Positions 1-8,799 of a stretch of DNA of 23,666 bases are shown here, piece by piece. The notes under the pieces were generated by a model, which saw only the letters and a list, made by a program, of their open reading frames with translations, made no database searches and was not told where the DNA came from. The number at the start of each line of letters is the position of its first letter. Position 1 is the first letter of the stretch. The stretch lies in NCBI GenBank assembly GCA_024364805.1, contig CM044521.1:52979658-53003323 (forward strand), given 5' to 3'. The position numbers were made by a program, and so were the translations under genes. This DNA is from Euprymna scolopes (taxonomy: Eukaryota; Mollusca; Cephalopoda; Sepiida; Sepiolidae).

Positions 1-224
1 TGAAAATCAATTCTACCGTAGAACAGTTTGCATCCATTTTTTTTAATTTTGTATTCCAAGTAAAAATGATTATAATATTAGCAGAACCAAATTCTTTTAA
101 TAATAAATTAGAAACTTCAAATTAAAATTAAAATTTTGCATCGCTTTTATGTCTCTTTACGAAGATTAAAATTAAGATACATTGCTGCTAACCATGAAGC
201 AAATTATTTTTGCTCACAAACATA

Positions 225-660
225 ATTTCTAATGTTTTTTCTAGTACAAAAACACTTAAATACACTCATCGTAGTTACTTACTTTCTCGAGTAAATACTA
301 AGTAGTAATGTTTTTTCCTACAAAATTGCAAATATTTTTCGCATACTAGCTATGATGCAAAGATGAAAATTAACATAAAAGGGTATTGGGAATTAGCTCA
401 AAGCAGATTATTTCTATTTATTTATTTATTTATTTATTTTTTGCTAATACAAACAGTAGATAAAAACATTCATTGTAGTTACTTACTCTCTAATGCAAAT
501 ACTAGTAAGCGTATTTTTTCCATGATATTTCCCCTATTTTATCTTCATACTAGCATTGAAATGGTAGACGGTAATTAAAGATGAAAATTGACATAACAAG
601 TATTTGACATTAGTTTAAAACGGATTATTTTTTGCTTAAGATGGAAATTGACATACCCAA
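225..660. repeat. Tandem repeat, about 210 bp unit, two diverged copies plus a stub
   Basis: Two successive blocks share a run of landmarks in the same order: GTAGTTACTTACT (near 271 and 477), AAATACTA, CATACTAGC, and GATGAAAATTRACATAA (near 361 and 580). A third short stub repeats the last landmark near 640. The landmark spacing is 206-219 bp, so the copies are tandem but diverged by small indels. No protein is recognisable. The origin is unknown; it could be local satellite-like DNA or two copies of one unnamed element. Confidence 0.6.
417..440. repeat. (TTTA)n microsatellite
   Basis: About five to six TTTA units lie inside the first copy of the larger tandem repeat. Confidence 0.85.
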
Positions 661-879
661 ATACTATGCCAACACCACTGAAAGATCAAGTATTAACAAG
701 TTGCTTATTAACTATTGTTAACTTGTATTGCAGTTTCTTCGAGGGGGGAGTCTTACACTAATCTGGTGCTACCAGATCAGGCTATCTAAAGATACCGGCT
801 TTCAGACCTAAAATTTTCTTTTTCCTTTGCAAAAACTCAATCATGTTCTGCAAAGCTAGAAACAAAAATAACAATTCTT

Positions 880-1170
880 CGCTATAAAACAACCAAACCA
901 AACCAAACACCATAAATTTGAAGCTATTAAGAACTTGAAGCATAAAAACCTTTTCCAAAATTACTGAATTCAACATTAAAAAATAATCTGAAAAGGTTGA
1001 TATGCTGTAAAACAAAACAACCAAACCAAAAACCATGAGTAAATATCTGAAGATATAAAGAAGTTGAAACATAATGACTTTTAATTAACAAAATGGCCAT
1101 TAAATCACCCCGAAAAGGTTGATATGCCGTAAAACAAAGGAACCAAAATCCAACCAAAATCTCCCACAGA
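880..1170. repeat. Tandem repeat with 122 bp period, about 2.5 copies
   Basis: GAAAAGGTTGATATG followed by YGTAAAACAAA occurs at 990 and at 1112, and CCAAACCAAANACCAT occurs near 899 and 1021, giving a period of about 122 bp. Diverged relatives on the opposite strand are seen near 4396-4490 and 17850-17935, so the unit is also dispersed in the genome. Open stretches on the minus strand here are by-products of the repeat and match no known protein. Confidence 0.6.
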
Positions 1171-1629
1171 ACAGAATTGCAAGCCTTGTCATTAGAATTG
1201 TTAGAACCCATTTAACTTCAAGGTCAATCTCTGAATAAGAAGTAATTACAAAATTACCCGTTAAATAATTCTCATTTAAATGTCGTAACAAAAGACTACA
1301 TTCCTAAACGTCGCTATTTTTGCCTCGGCAGATTTTTCGTTAATCGAAAAAGTAATGGCAAAAAAGAAGGCTGTTTTTTAAAGTATTGTTCCCGTGTAAC
1401 TTAAGAATGAAAATGTCATTAAAATTATTTTCTAATCTTCTTATATGTAAGTCCAGATTTAAAAAATTGGACATAAATAGCATTTAAGCTGATGAATAAA
1501 ACTTTGATTTTGCCTAGCCAATTTTCATTTGTTGTTGTTGTACTATGTTATCGGTAATATAATCATATACTTTACTATAATTTATTTTTATTACTTAGTT
1601 CAGCCTTGATGACTAGTAATACAGAAACA
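1171..1629. other. No gene seen
   Basis: AT-rich sequence. I see no long open frame, no RNA gene and no recognisable repeat apart from the trailing edge of the 122 bp repeat. Confidence 0.5.
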
Positions 1630-2276
1630 TCTATATTATATTTCTCTCAGTCTGTCTATGTGTCTGTTCGATCTGACTTAAATTTTGTTATGATAATGTG
1701 CAGTGAACTAAGTATTATGGTATCCATTCGATGCACAGTTAGGGATTAATAGGGATTAATAAGAATTGGTCGACATAAAACTACATTTACTATAGAAGTT
1801 TTCTCAGAAACTACTGAGACGATCTAACTGAAATTGTGTATGGACCTTTGCTATGATAGGGTGCAGCGAATTAAGTATTATGGTATCCGTTGGATGCACA
1901 GTTAGATATTAATAGGAATTAGTTACCACAATACCACATTTATTCTAGAAGTTTGGCATAAAGCGCCCATTCTAAGTCAATGGGCTATGACTTTTGTCCG
2001 TTTTTTGAAATGTGGAAGGCTTTGTGTAGCTTAATTACTATAAATATAAATATAGGCTAAAAGTCTACTCTTCAAATATTTATTCATAGTGTTTGCTTTG
2101 ACTAATCATTTATGTTGTAAAATAAGTTTAATATTTTAAAATAAAATAATAGGAATTAATATGGATTAGTATTTAATGAACAAATGAGCACACATTAAAA
2201 CATATTCAACAGCCAATTTGCCATAAAGCACTATTTCTAAATCAATTTGCCCTTTTTTTGCGGGTAAAATGTCTAG
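1630..2276 (+). mobile_element. Helitron-like non-autonomous element
   Basis: The left end TCTATATTATATTTCTC starts with TC directly after an A. The right end is CTAG directly before a T. This is the TC...CTRR arrangement with insertion between A and T that is typical of Helitrons. The CTAG end is not preceded by a clear GC hairpin, which lowers certainty. Inside, a block of about 50 bp containing AGTATTATGGTATCC and GATGCACAGTTAG is present twice (near 1712 and 1875). Reverse-oriented relatives lie at 3636-3765, 17990-18272 and 18946-19195, which supports a dispersed family. There are no Rep or helicase coding remnants. Confidence 0.55.
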
Positions 2277-2329
2277 TTTGTAAATAATCTCTAAAAATAA
2301 AAACCAGCTCATATTATTGATAAAAAAAT

Positions 2330-2783
2330 TAGTGATAGGACGATTCTAACATTTTTCTCAATTCCGATACAATTACCAATTCCGTACTAAATTCCCAGTT
2401 TCGATACAATTACTGATTCTGATTCTTTAAATCTCTATTTATTTAACTATGGAGTTGTTATTTTTTCCCCCGATTACTGTAAAAATGCCTGTTATATGTG
2501 GAAATATTTTCCTAAACAAAAATATTCACTTGTTGGAGATCATCTATCGATTTTAGTTAGTTATAGTTAAAAATCAATAAATATTTATTATTTTGTTTAT
2601 TATTTTATAATTATTACCAGCAAAGCAAGATTTTGCTGTAAACACATTTAAATAAAACAGACAATTAAAAGAATCGTTTTGGCATCGGAAAATATGCACA
2701 AATTCTTCCAATTCTGATACCCCTATATGTGCTTATTTTTTTCATTCCTGATTCCAATTTCGATTAAAAAAAAATCCCTACAC
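2330..2783. mobile_element. hAT-like MITE
   Basis: The left end reads TTAGTGATAGGACGATTC. The right end, read on the other strand, is TCAGTGTAGGGATT, so the two ends are imperfect terminal inverted repeats. GTGATGGGACGAT-type ends are common among hAT elements. The interior carries short repeats of the kind GATTCCGATACAATTACC, which recur at 4938-5009, 5578-5830 and 20143-20236. No transposase and no convincing 8 bp target duplication are visible. Confidence 0.45.
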
Positions 2784-2937
2784 TGATTCATCTTCTTCAG
2801 TTAAGATAACAATCTATGCATTTACATTAAATTATTAAATTTTTGCATTTACTTACAATTTTAGTTAAAATGAGTGAATTTTTACAACCGACTTCCAATG
2901 TTGTTTTACTGTTATGCTTTAAATATAATATCGCTAA

Positions 2938-3011
2938 TTAACCCTTATCCTTGAGTGGCCTCTGGGCCTTGATAATGTGGTGATGCCTTTGTAAAAAAAA
3001 AAAAAAAAAAA
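2938..3011 (+). mobile_element. LINE 3' tail with poly(A)
   Basis: The block TTAACCCTTATCCTTGAGTG, then GGGCCTTGATAA, then CCTTTGT and a run of A, matches the tails at 9313-9388 and 19605-19665 on this strand and at 4772-4845 and 20243-20290 on the other strand. The copy at 19245-19680 has a LINE-type C-terminal coding stretch just upstream, which identifies the family as a 5'-truncated LINE. Confidence 0.7.
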
Positions 3012-3099
3012 TTCAGACAGTTTTAAATAAACACCTAAAAAGAAAAATCAGTTGAGGAGAATAACTCTTATTATTTGCAGTTCTCAACACAGTTTGCAC

Positions 3100-3560
3100 A
3101 CCATATATAAAAGGTCTGTCTAAAAAACTTTAAAAAATATGCAGTCCATTTGACATCAGAATAGTATTTAAGAGTGATTTGACTTTCAAAAAACACCTAG
3201 TACGAATCAAGCCCCTGACCGAAAGTTTCGTGACAAAAAACTGCATATATGAGAGTTCATGCAAACGTGGTAAACTATACAAAGGTGAGATCAATCGTCC
3301 TATCAGGTAAGGCTAGAAGAACACCATAAAGCTGTGACATGGGGCGAGGTTGAAAAGTCAAGACTAGCTGATCAAATATGGAAAGAAAAAGCACCACACA
3401 CTTCCCTTTATGGAACGAGCTTAAAATAATTGACAGGGATGCGAGATGGAGAGTTAGACGACTTAAAGTAGTGGCACATATTTAAGAAAAATTACTAAGC
3501 AGATCGAGCATAGGTATCAACAGTATACGGGAACCTCTAATTATAAAGAAAAACAAAAAT
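3100..3560 (+). mobile_element. Penelope-like retroelement 3' remnant (GIY-YIG endonuclease part)
   Basis: The plus-strand translation resembles the end of Penelope-like elements. It begins with a stretch like 'YIKGLSKKL..ICSPFDIR', passes a Cys-rich 'GKLYKGE' segment, which is the GIY-YIG-type endonuclease core region, then 'RPIRVRLEEHHKAVTWGE', and ends in the family's basic tail. Only this 3' portion is present and it is clearly broken at several points, so it is an old, inactive copy. The reverse transcriptase is not seen upstream. Confidence 0.7.
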
Positions 3561-3635
3561 TGTACAAAAAAAAATCTTTCCTTAAAAGTTCAACGGTCTA
3601 AGGGAGATAATCCCCCATCAAACTTTATTAATTTA

Positions 3636-3765
3636 TATATGTATAATGCTTAGTTCGCTGCACCTTATCATAGCCAACGTCCATACAAAATTTCAGCCAG
3701 ATCAGCCCAGAAGTTTCCAAGAAAAATTGGAATGGACATCCAGACAAACAGATCGATAGACTAAG
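3636..3765 (-). mobile_element. Helitron-like fragment
   Basis: CACCTTATCATAGCCAACG followed by CATACAAAATTTCAGCCAGAT and then GACTAAGAGAAAT is the reverse complement of the left end of the element at 1630-2276. The same block is found at 18165-18270 and 19105-19190. Only the left-end portion is present here. Confidence 0.6.
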
Positions 3766-3789
3766 AGAAATTAAATAAAAATTGGAAAT

Positions 3790-4390
3790 AATGAATGGAA
3801 TGTGATTACTTACAAGAACGATTTGTGACAAGTGTTTATTGATATTAGATTTGAAGAGGACCATGTTGTGGCCTTCAGGGAAGCAATGTGAGTTGTTTTA
3901 TTTCTTGAATTACATGAAGTCGCCAAACAACATGATTTCCAGGTGAAAACTTTTGCTGTCTTTGGCTCCAAGCAGAAAAGACGTGCATGTATGCTTCCCC
4001 CAATCGAAAGCAGTATGCACAGTGTGGTGTAGTGAAACAAGCTATCCATCCACTTAACTGTCTTTCTCTTTCACATCTACAAAAGTGATTTGTCTTCGCT
4101 GCTTTTCTCTGACTGTCTCTCTTTCTAAAGTAACTTTTTCTTCGTGTGTGAGTTCATCAGTAGACGAAAAGAAAGAAGCAACACGAGTTGTTTCATTTTT
4201 TAATTCACCTTATTCATTGAATGTTCCCATATAGACTTGCAGTATCGCAATAACTAGAACATAACAGGAATAAATGTTATGCATTGCATACCCTAGAATT
4301 CCTGCATGCTGGTGCCAGATGTGGGATCTTCAAAAACATACCTCTAAACGAAATAAAGGCATTGGCTTACATTTCAAGAAATGGACCAAA
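3790..4390. other. No gene seen
   Basis: There are short open frames on both strands, for example about 80 codons on the minus strand at 3810-4049. They have no splice-site context, no recognisable domain and an unremarkable composition. Pyrimidine-rich stretches lie near 4060-4140. Confidence 0.45.
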
Positions 4391-4395
4391 TCGAA

Positions 4396-4490
4396 AAATG
4401 TTGTTTGTTTTGTTTTATGTCACATCAACCCTTTTTTTTCTGGGATATTTAATACAGTATCTAATCATTTTGGAAAAAGTTCTTAATATC
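4396..4490 (-). repeat. Dispersed copy of the 122 bp repeat
   Basis: TTGTTTTGTTTTATGTCACA, then TCAACCCTTTTTTT, is the reverse complement of the GGTTGATATGYYGTAAAACA block at 990 and 1112. It is a single diverged unit. Confidence 0.45.
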
Positions 4491-4498
4491 TATGAACA

Positions 4499-4540
4499 TA
4501 CGAGGTGCCTTCAATAAGTTTCCAGACTTTTTTTTGTACA
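4499..4540. mobile_element. Mariner-type terminal inverted repeat, single end
   Basis: TACGAGGTGCCTTCAATAAG followed by TTTCCAGACTTTTTTT closely resembles mariner ends of the CGAGGTG..TTCAAAAAGT..CCGGACTTTT type, and it starts at a TA dinucleotide as mariner insertions do. I do not find the opposite end or a transposase, so this is either a solo end or a badly decayed MITE. Confidence 0.5.
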
Positions 4541-4771
4541 GGCATTTAAAATTATTGTAGACTCTTGAAAATTCAGTTTGCTAACGCTATATACTCTTAT
4601 GAGATAACTGACCAATTTTTATGATTTCAGGTTCAAAGGCACAGCTACAGCAGGAATTGGAATATACCCTACTAAAGCTGATTTTTACAGCTGGTGAATT
4701 TAAAAAATGCACTCATTTTATTAGATTAAGAAGAAAGTTTTGCAGAATTTATAATTTTGATTTCAAATTTT

Positions 4772-4845
4772 TTTTTTTTTTTTTTTTTTACACAGTGATC
4801 ACCACTTATCAAGGCCCGGAAGCCACTCAGAAGTTTGCGCTATAA
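4772..4845 (-). mobile_element. LINE 3' tail, reverse orientation
   Basis: A poly(T) run of about 20 is followed by CACCACTTATCAAGGCCCGG and AAGCCACTC. This is the reverse complement of the tail motif seen at 2938, 9313 and 19605, and the poly(T) is its poly(A) tail. Confidence 0.7.
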
Positions 4846-4937
4846 TACCTTTACTTTATATATTATTTTAAAGAACACTTTTCGCTCTGTCTAATCGTTT
4901 AAATTACAATTGTTTTAAAACAAATATGTCTTCTTTT

Positions 4938-5009
4938 CTGTCTGTATCGAAATCTGGAATTTAGAACACAATCGGTAAATGTATTAGAAGTGAGAATTTA
5001 GAACAGAAT
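4938..5009. mobile_element. hAT-like MITE, left part
   Basis: Short repeats such as GAATTTAGAACACAATCGGT and GAATTTAGAACAGAATTGGT match the interior of the MITE at 2330-2783 in reverse orientation. The same motif resumes at 5578 after two SINE pieces, so the SINEs appear to have inserted into this MITE. Confidence 0.45.
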
Positions 5010-5195
5010 TGGTAATTCGTATTATTTGGATTCTTCGGACTACTGTTCTCATCTTGAGTGTAAATTTCATAAAGTTTAGGTCGATGTAACCTCCAACCTT
5101 TTTCAGGCATATCTTGTCAAACTCGGGAATGTTTCTGTAAAACTCGGGAACTAAGACAAAATTTTGAATAGAACCTTTATTTACTTCACGGGAGT
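5010..5195 (-). mobile_element. SINE body, headless copy on the minus strand
   Basis: Read on the minus strand, this copy holds the family body: GACAAGAT, a diverged CCTGAAGAAGGTCGGAGG block, TTACATCGACC, CACTCAAGATGAGAACAGTA and AATCCAAATAATACGAATTA. The same body is on the plus strand at 5390-5577 and on the minus strand at 6954-7249. This copy lacks a head and abuts the head of the opposite-strand copy. Confidence 0.65.
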
Positions 5196-5199
5196 AGTC

Positions 5200-5577
5200 T
5201 GCAAGGACCCGTGATGCATGATTAGAGTACTGATGAATGGGAAAATCATTGTAAAAGGGATATTTTCCTGAAGGTTGAAGGTTCAATTCTCAGTGTGGGC
5301 GACCAAAAAATACAATTGTGAATTACTTAGGACCTCTATATATGGCTGACGGACCAAGAGCATGCTAGCCCTATGAAATAAATAAAAGGTTCTGTTTCAA
5401 ATTCCATCCAAATTTCTGAGTTCAGTGGAAACATTCCAGAGTTTGACAAGATACACCTGAAGAAGATCGGATGTTACATTGACCGAAACGTTGTGAAAAT
5501 CACACTCACGATAAGAGCAGTAGTCAAAAGGATCCAAATAATACAAATAACCAATCCTCATCTAAAAAATTCAGAAA
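5200..5577 (+). mobile_element. tRNA-headed SINE, plus strand
   Basis: The head (about 5200-5304) is tRNA-like, with a near-perfect B box AGGTTCAATTCTC near 5278 and an A-box-like stretch around GTGATGCATGATTAG. It is followed by the family body: CAATTGTGAATTACTTAGGA, GAGCATGCTAG, AATAAAAGGTTCTGTTTC, GACAAGATACACCTGAAGA, GACCGAAACGTTGTGAAAAT, and the tail CTCATCTAAAAAATTCAG. The order matches the copy at 6954-7249. The A box is degenerate, so this copy is old. Confidence 0.65.
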
Positions 5578-5830
5578 CATAGAATCTGTAATTGTATTGG
5601 AATCGGGAATTTAGAACAGAATCGGGCATAATCTTCTGTTTGGTACAGATTGTGAGCCCATGTGACTTATTTTTCACCATTCCTGCAGATCCAGAGCAAG
5701 TTGGTTGATGGATGCCCAAGTGTTGAGAGATGTTCAGTCAAAAATATTCTCTCTCCATCTTCTCCTTTCGTTTCAGAATCTGTACCTGTATGGAAATCTG
5801 GAAAAATATTGGAATCGTCCCATAAATAAT
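5578..5830. mobile_element. hAT-like MITE, right part
   Basis: GTAATTGTATTGGAATCGGG, then AATTTAGAACAGAATCGGG, resumes the MITE interrupted at 5009. The block ends near ATATTGGAATCGTCCCATAA (5805-5824), which resembles the end of the copy at 20143-20236. A piece of unknown sequence (about 5640-5770) lies inside. No coding sequence is recognisable. Confidence 0.4.
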
Positions 5831-6085
5831 ATCAACAGAAGAATTCTTTCCACAACGTTGACATGTTTTCATTGTTGTGCCTCTGCTTTTGCGCTGGCCA
5901 AACTTTTAGCATTTGGAGCGGCTTAAAAATAGAGTGTAACAATATTTAGATTCGGATGTGTAAAAATAGGGTAAATTTCCATGCAAGGTTGAAAATTTAG
6001 TAGTGGGATTTTCCTATTATAATTCAAGTAAAAGATACACAATGTTATGTGGCGAATGAACAAGGAAAATCTTTTTCACTGGACC

Positions 6086-6200
6086 ACCAGAAAGACAGAG
6101 AGAAAAAAAGAAAGAAAGAGAGAAAGAGGACGAGAGAGAGAGAGGGGGGGAGAGAATGAAAGAGAGATAAAGAGAGAGAGAGAGAGAGGGAGAGGGGGGG
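6086..6200. repeat. GA-rich low-complexity tract
   Basis: Long runs of (GA)n, (GAAA)n and short G homopolymers. The open frame on the minus strand here is only a Ser/Leu repeat produced by the tract. Confidence 0.9.
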
Positions 6201-6210
6201 CTTGGTGTTA

Positions 6211-6690
6211 AAAAAAAAACAAAAAAGATTTTTAAAATCCAATTGCATTCGTGAATATTTATTTATTGATAACTTTTATAAAAACTGTTATTGCAAAGAA
6301 GGAGAAAATATCTACAACGTCAGAGAGAAAACAATATAGGAATTTCGGCTGCCACCTCACCGCTGCGACTGCGATAGATTCTGCCAAGAAATTTTCAGTA
6401 TCAGATTTTCATTTGATTTTCTTGCTTGCTTTACTTACTAGTCGATGATATCTGTTTGTATCACATGAGCCTGTTGAATAGGAAAGAGAAAAGAAAATGA
6501 GCATTGAATTCACAAACTGCCATTAAATTGCAAATTTAAAAAAATGGTTAACATTAGAAATAAACGTCAATAAGTGCAAAAATATATTTTATATGGAAGA
6601 TCGAGCAAAAAATTGGCACTGGATTTTTTTTGGTAGTCGCTAATCTCCTGCTTAAAAGATATAAAAATAAATATCAGTTAGGATGCAAGC
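6211..6690. other. No gene seen
   Basis: AT-rich sequence with one short open frame and no recognisable domain, RNA or repeat. Confidence 0.4.
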
Positions 6691-6953
6691 TATTTTCATG
6701 ACAAGTGCTCGACTGAACTCCAATCTATGGTACCCTCTTGCCAAACTTTCACAAAAAACACCCGACTAGCTAGAACCACTATATACGATTTTCCCCACTC
6801 TCTCTCTATGCCTAAATTTAAACGTAGATTCCATAGAACAAAGCTTCTTTCCTAGAACTGCCCGTCTTTGAAACACTGTTCTGCTGCGTGCTTCCCGGTT
6901 GGATACAACACTCGTCTATCGGAAACCACTATCAATAATTTCCCCCACTCTTT
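6690..6953 (+). mobile_element. LINE 3' ORF fragment
   Basis: TTTTCATGACAAGTGCTCGA, CTCCAATCTATGGTACC, and later CCCACTCTCTCTCTATGCC and TAGATTCCATAGAACAAAG, align with the LINE copy at 19245-19680. In translation this is the family's C-terminal region, an FF-R-TA-LW-type segment at 6845-6880. It is cut off before the 3' tail by the SINE that begins at 6954. Confidence 0.6.
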
Positions 6954-7249
6954 ATCTGTTCTCATCTTGAGTGTTATTTTCACGTTTCGGTCGATATAAC
7001 CTCCGACCTTCTTCAGGTGTATCTTGTCGAATTTGGAAATCTTTCTGTTGAACTCAGGAATCTGTACGGAATTTCAAACGAAACCTTTTATTTAATCCAT
7101 AAAGATAGCGTGCTCTCATTCCATCAACCATGACCGTGTAGAAGTCCTAATTAATTTGCAATTGAATTCTGAATAATAAACCTCCAACCTCTAGAAGAGT
7201 GTCACTTAGAACTGTAAACCAAGTACTTTATCCATTACACCACAGGGCA
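6954..7249 (-). mobile_element. tRNA(Arg)-type SINE, most complete copy
   Basis: Reading the minus strand from 7249, the head starts GCCCTGTGGTGTAATGGATA. This is very close to the 5' end of a tRNA(Arg) gene and contains a good A box (TGGTGTAATGG). The B-box region is GAGGTTGGAGGTT, a diverged form of GGTTCGANNCC. The body follows: CAATTGCAAATTAATTAGGA, GAATGAGAGCACGCTA, AATAAAAGGTTTCG, GACAAGATACACCTGAAGAA, GGTCGGAGGTTATATCGACC, GAAACGTGAAAATAACACTC and AAGATGAGAACAG. Its order of parts defines the family used for the other copies. tRNA(Arg)-derived SINEs are known from cephalopods, but whether this is one of those named families cannot be decided by eye. Confidence 0.75.
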
Positions 7250-7329
7250 TTTCTAGTATGAATTTTGGAAGCCTTAAGCCTATTGTTTTTAGATGCACAA
7301 TCTTATTATTATACATCACTACTCATTAC

Positions 7330-7475
7330 TATATTTGAGATTGGCTTTTTTGGTTGGGAACAAAGTGTAGTAGCTGTTCTTATACTTCACTTCATCTTTT
7401 CAGTTCCCAGCCAGTGAAGAAGAAATCCTTCTAGACTGACACAGTTTGAGGATTTTTTTGACAGATTATCTGTGA
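7330..7475 (+). mobile_element. SINE piece with U2-snRNA-like head
   Basis: GAGATTGGCTTTTTTGGTTG, GGAACAAAGTGTAGTAGCTG and TTCTTATAC resemble the 5' part of U2 snRNA (GGCCUUUUGGCUAAGAUCAA, then GUGUAGUAUCUGUUCUUAU) for about 40 bases with only scattered changes. The same block, followed by CTTCACTTCATCTTTT, is at 13941-14010. After the head, CAGTTCCCAGCCAGTGAAGA corresponds to CTGTTCTCGGTCGATGAAAG in that copy. The two then diverge, so this copy is 3'-truncated or belongs to a different subfamily. Confidence 0.6.
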
Positions 7476-7574
7476 GACAACCTCACAAATAAAATTTGGT
7501 GTCTTAGCGCCTTGCGAGTGAGAAGCCAATTCAGGATCACACATCTTACTGATGAGACGATCACTAAAGTGGAA

Positions 7575-8028
7575 TCTATAATATAAATCTCACCTGTTTG
7601 TTTAAATGTATGTATGTATGTATGTATGTATGTATGTATGTATGTACGCCTAAAACTGTCGACAGAGGCGATGGATTTTCACGATATTGGTATCATTTTC
7701 AAGCTTGATCCTTCGGATGACAAATATTGAAAAATTGACGAAAAACATTAATTCCTTCACCCTCAACAGGGCACTTTTCTACAAGGAGGAGTCGCTTTTT
7801 TCGCCAATATTTTCAAAAGTCATCCCCTCTTTTAAATAGCCTTAATTTAAACCTTTGTCACTTCCGGTTTGGTAATGGATGCAACGGTTAAGATGTCACT
7901 TCTTTTTTTCACATTCTTTGCAGTACAGGTTCGAGCTTATCTGCCTCCTACTACCACTTTTTTTTTTTTTTTTTTGTTGCTCAACATATACCTCTAAACA
8001 CCCAGGCAACGCCGGGCATCCAGGCTAG
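7575..8028 (+). mobile_element. Helitron-like non-autonomous element
   Basis: The left end TCTATAATATAAATCTCACC follows an A. The right end CCAGGCTAG precedes a T. Just before the right end, at 8001-8016, CCCAGGC-AAC-GCCGGG forms a short GC-rich hairpin with one bulged base. TC start, 3' hairpin, CTAG end and A/T target together are the Helitron signature. The interior holds a (TATG)n tract and the stretch AACTGTCGACAGAGGCGATG. There is no Rep/helicase coding sequence, so any movement would need helper proteins. It sits just downstream of the U2-like SINE piece. Confidence 0.75.
7607..7645. repeat. (TATG)n microsatellite
   Basis: About nine TATG units inside the Helitron-like element. Microsatellites at this position are common in such elements. 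Confidence 0.9.
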
Positions 8029-8154
8029 TTTTAAATAAAGCAGATTATAATTGTAATGTACAATTAAAGGGATATAATCCTATAGAGTTATCTACCTTAC
8101 ATAAGCATGCGCAGAAAAGAAATAAGGCTTGCTAGTTAGACTAATGGCGACCGA

Positions 8155-8770
8155 GCAGTAGTCAACACGTGTTTGTGTCTTGTCTTTTTTTCACAACTTG
8201 ACTCCCACAAGCCGAGACAACAACAATATCAAATCTGGCGATGAGGTAAAAGCATAATCTTTCGTGATTTTCGAAAATATTAATAATGACCAGCGGCGGT
8301 TTACCAGTTTTCCCAAGCTTCAGTGTCCATGAAGACCAGATCACAACTGCTGTTCGTTGGAAAAAAAAAAAAAAAAAATGGACAGACAAGCTGAAGAATT
8401 TATTCGTTGCTCTGGACATCAACAATGACATAAAAAGAAAGCAACCATTCTTCATTATACAGGAGATGAAGTTTTCGATACATTTCATAATTTCACAGAC
8501 CAGCAAAAAGGAATAGGTGCAACCACCATCAAGTATCAAACGAGAATGAAGCTACAAAACAGTCATTGGCTGATCATTTTAGGCCTAAAAAAATACATAT
8601 TAGACTTCTACCATGCACAGCTACAGACTCTGGCTTTCACATGCGATTTTGAAAATACCGACCGGGAGATCCTAGCCCAAATTCTACATGTCTGTGTTTT
8701 TTTTTCTCTTTTTTTCACAACTTGACCCCCCCCCCCACGAGTCGGGATACTCACAATATCATTATAATGA
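8155..8770 (+). mobile_element. LTR-retrotransposon fossil (Ty3/Gypsy-type gag remnant)
   Basis: The plus-strand translation around 8286-8690 resembles the N-terminal gag region of Gypsy-type elements, with a 'GGLPVFPSF' opening, an 'RWKK'-like stretch, and later 'FYHAQLQTLAFTCDFENTDR'. Only this gag part is present and it is broken several times. It is flanked by two direct repeats of about 75 bases (about 8165-8240 and 8690-8765) that share TTTTTTTCACAACTTGAC and ACAATATCA. These could be element-end sequence or a local duplication. No pol is seen, and the copy looks old. Confidence 0.6.
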
Positions 8771-8799
8771 TTTAATCATTTTTCACTTTTAGTTTTGTT

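Noticed and set aside
363-578. Small open frame of 71 codons
   Set aside because: It lies across the (TTTA)n tract and a tandem repeat and has no domain or splice context.
4499-4845. A complete mariner element starting at the terminal repeat
   Set aside because: No opposite end with matching inverted repeat was found before the LINE tail at 4772.
4984-5286. Minus-strand open frame of 100 codons across a SINE
   Set aside because: It follows the SINE body and is not conserved as a frame in the other copies, which have indels.
6045-6248. Open frame rich in Ser and Leu on the minus strand
   Set aside because: It is the translation of a GA microsatellite.
6954-7110. Hammerhead-ribozyme-like core in the SINE body (CTGAAGA, a GGTCG/CGACC stem, then GAAAC)
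   Set aside because: The core has an extra A before the stem, and no convincing stem III, cleavage site or stem I partner follows. The conserved stem is worth noting, but the sequence does not meet the ribozyme pattern.
7179-7249. A functional tRNA(Arg) gene on the minus strand
   Set aside because: The 5' half is close to tRNA(Arg), but the anticodon arm, T arm and acceptor stem do not fold, and it continues directly into the SINE body.
7545-7575. CTGATGAG motif near the U2-like SINE piece
   Set aside because: It is not followed by a stem and GAAA, so it is not a hammerhead ribozyme.
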